Of a DNA stretch of 64,000 bases, positions 62,513-64,000 are shown piece by piece. Position 1 is the first letter of the stretch; each line of letters begins with the position of its first letter. The stretch is from Paenibacillus sp. FSL A5-0031 (GTDB taxonomy: Bacteria; Bacillota; Bacilli; Paenibacillales; Paenibacillaceae): positions 250,501-314,500 of the forward strand of contig NZ_MRTD01000002.1 in NCBI RefSeq assembly GCF_001956295.1, read 5' to 3'. Both the position numbers and the translations under genes were made by a program. The notes under the pieces are model-generated. The model was not told the origin of the DNA, did not search any database, and saw nothing but the letters and a program-made list of their open reading frames with translations.

Positions 62513-62953
62513 CTATTTCTTCGTCAGAGCTTTTAACTCCTCGATCGCCATCGTGACATGTTCCTCTCCCAATGTCGTTTCCGCTCCGTAAAAAAACAAT
62601 ACATTGGCTACATGGTGGGAACGATAAGGCGCCAAATCCGCCGCTGCCCAGCTATTAGCAAAATCCTCTAAGCCTTTTTTAGCCTCTTTGCTTGATGAAT
62701 AAATATAAATACTAATACTTTGACTCGTATTATAGTTGAATTGCTCCGGATTAATATCGTTATAGGCTCTAGAAAATACAGCACCCGGGTTTATATCGGT
62801 TTTTGCGGTTAACGGGATGCCATGGCTTTCAAATACACTCTTTATTTGATCCAATGTTATCGTTTCTTCGTTTCTTTCGTTCGAACCGCCGCCATAAGCA
62901 CAGCCTGTAACGGCTAAACAAATCATACAAACGATCATAATCATTTTCCTCAT
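62513..62953 (-). CDS. Small lipoprotein of unknown function
   Basis: A 146-residue protein with lipobox AVTGC (cysteine at residue 18) and a mature domain containing an ISIYIYSSSKEAKKG segment. No family recognised. GGGGTGATGTT precedes the ATG. It follows the acetyltransferase gene by 45 bases on the same strand. Confidence 0.65.
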   Translation of the reverse strand: MRKMIMIVCMICLAVTGCAYGGGSNERNEETITLDQIKSVFESHGIPLTAKTDINPGAVFSRAYNDINPEQFNYNTSQSISIYIYSSSKEAKKGLEDFANSWAAADLAPYRSHHVANVLFFYGAETTLGEEHVTMAIEELKALTKK

Positions 62954-62998
62954 AACATCACCCCTTTGACTGCTATGACGTGTAAATAAGGAAAAAAG

Positions 62999-63508
62999 TT
63001 ACAGTAGGTCATCCCAGCCCAGCCCTAATTCGGTAACGGTATCATGGCCTATTTGGATATCTTTTTTCGTAAAAGCCTTCGCTCCTAATCGATAGTAAAA
63101 GTTGATTGCACTATTTTTCTCCAGCACCCATACCATTAAGGTTTGATAATGATGTATTCTCAAATGATCGACCACAGCGGAAAATAGTGCTTTTCCGAAC
63201 CCGAGCCCCTGGTACTCCTCCAGTAAGTATATGGAGTAAAGCTCTGCGTCGTAGTCGTATTGCTCACTTCTGCACTTCCCACCGTTTGCGAATCCTACTA
63301 TCGTACCTTCATCATTTTCAACAACGTAAATCACTTCATCAGGGTTCGAGCGATTAAATACCCATAACCATTTTTTAATACCACTTTCGATGCTAAGCTT
63401 GGACAAATAATCATCCGAGATTATCCCTTTGTAGGTGGATTTCCAGCTCTCTACGTGAACATGAGCGATTTCAGGTACATCGTCAATCGTCGCCAGTCGA
63501 ATCCGCAT
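62999..63508 (-). CDS. GNAT-family N-acetyltransferase
   Basis: A 169-residue GNAT protein beginning MRIRLATIDDVPEIAHVHVE, with the acetyl-CoA loop EYQGLGFGKALF. Substrate unknown. AAGAGGATCAT precedes the ATG. Confidence 0.88.
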   Translation of the reverse strand: MRIRLATIDDVPEIAHVHVESWKSTYKGIISDDYLSKLSIESGIKKWLWVFNRSNPDEVIYVVENDEGTIVGFANGGKCRSEQYDYDAELYSIYLLEEYQGLGFGKALFSAVVDHLRIHHYQTLMVWVLEKNSAINFYYRLGAKAFTKKDIQIGHDTVTELGLGWDDLL

Positions 63509-63754
63509 ATGATCCTCTTTTCTAATCGCGCAAATGGAATGAATACACTTTATAAATCGGTTTGCCCATGTCTAACAACATAAATCATAGTACTAGCCTC
63601 GTCATTTTATATATATTTTCATTGGATATTATTGGAATGAGTGATACTATGATTTTAGTTGATATGACTTCTATATCGCAAGATGGATGCAATATTGATT
63701 ATGTTGAAATAAGCATATTATGTTCAGTACATAATTAGAATGGGAGGAACCAAA

Positions 63755-64000
63755 ATGTTAGTTGTCACTACAGAAAATATTCCTGGCTATCATATTGATA
63801 AAGTATTAGGCCACACGTTTGGTGTTGTAGTAAGAAGCCGCGGCCTTGGAGGAAATATTACAGCCTCTGTGCGAAGTATATTCGGTGGAGAAATAAAAGA
63901 ATATACTGAAATGATTGAAGATGCCCGTAAGGTCGCTATAGACCGTATGATTCAAAATGCACATGCCATGGGAGCAAATGCAATCGTGATGATGCGATTT
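63755..64000 (+). CDS. YbjQ-like (UPF0145) protein, N-terminal 82 residues
   Basis: Starts at ATG 63755 after GGGAGG and runs off the window. MLVVTTENIPGYHIDKVLG and ARKVAIDRMIQNAHAMGANA match the YbjQ/UPF0145 family, which forms multimers and has been suggested to bind metals. The 246 bases before it (63509-63754) show no gene. Confidence 0.87.
   Translation, partial: MLVVTTENIPGYHIDKVLGHTFGVVVRSRGLGGNITASVRSIFGGEIKEYTEMIEDARKVAIDRMIQNAHAMGANAIVMMRF

Noticed and set aside
63585..63660. Inverted repeat AATCATAGTA / TACTATGATT
   Set aside because: Arms are about 60 bases apart in AT-rich sequence and no gene starts close by; probably chance.

Overview
The window looks like chromosomal DNA of a spore-forming, Paenibacillus-like member of the Bacillota. 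The grounds are strong AGGAGG-type ribosome sites with frequent GTG and TTG starts, a T-box riboswitch before serS, lipoprotein-anchored LplA/LplB/LplC-type sugar importers paired with very long AraC-type regulators, and many counterparts of Bacillus subtilis genes (bmrCD, ydjO, ywrABCD, btr/feuA/besA, yidC2, the ytcQ/yteP/ytcP/yteR set). I found no rRNA, tRNA, phage, transposase or CRISPR array. The assignment to a genus is inference; no 16S or phylogenetic evidence is present.

Layout. 1-3220: a heterodimeric multidrug ABC exporter (bmrC/bmrD type) behind a promoter, a 30-residue leader peptide and three hairpins that look like a transcription attenuator. 3364-8011: an HPP-like membrane protein, a nuclease-helicase fusion, an acidic protein and a membrane-bound PP2C phosphatase. 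8157-9100: a non-coding array of seven ~123-bp tandem repeats. 9253-29941: a mannoside utilisation region with a large clan-A glycosidase, GH38 and GH125 alpha-mannosidases in overlapping frames, two separate sugar ABC importers, an AraC-type membrane regulator and a YesM/YesN-type two-component system. 30075-33746: ydjO, small unknown genes, a pirin and a fumarylacetoacetase-family protein. 33766-38468: amidase, gamma-glutamyltransferase-like protein, an Lrp-type regulator and a two-gene chromate transporter, resembling ywrABCD. 38542-41727: siderophore esterase, siderophore-binding lipoprotein and a Btr-like regulator below a perfect Fur box. 42172-47344: unknown membrane protein, sugar isomerase-like protein, YidC2 with an upstream arrest-peptide-like ORF, and a polar amino acid importer. 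47433-56817: a rhamnogalacturonan oligosaccharide uptake locus (GH105, two permeases, two paralogous binding proteins, RhgR-like regulator). 56883-64000: DinB-like protein, DUF1284 protein, phosphotransferase, serS with T-box, several small secreted or lipid-anchored proteins, a GNAT acetyltransferase and a YbjQ-like protein cut by the window end.

Two regulatory arrangements deserve most attention. Both appear to use a nascent peptide or a translating ribosome to control a membrane-protein gene: the leader/attenuator before bmrCD, and the upstream ORF whose coding sequence can fold to hide the yidC2 Shine-Dalgarno sequence. Both have B. subtilis precedents (BmrB and MifM), but the peptides here look different and their arrest or sensing properties are untested. 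The 123-bp repeat array is the most conspicuous unexplained DNA structure.
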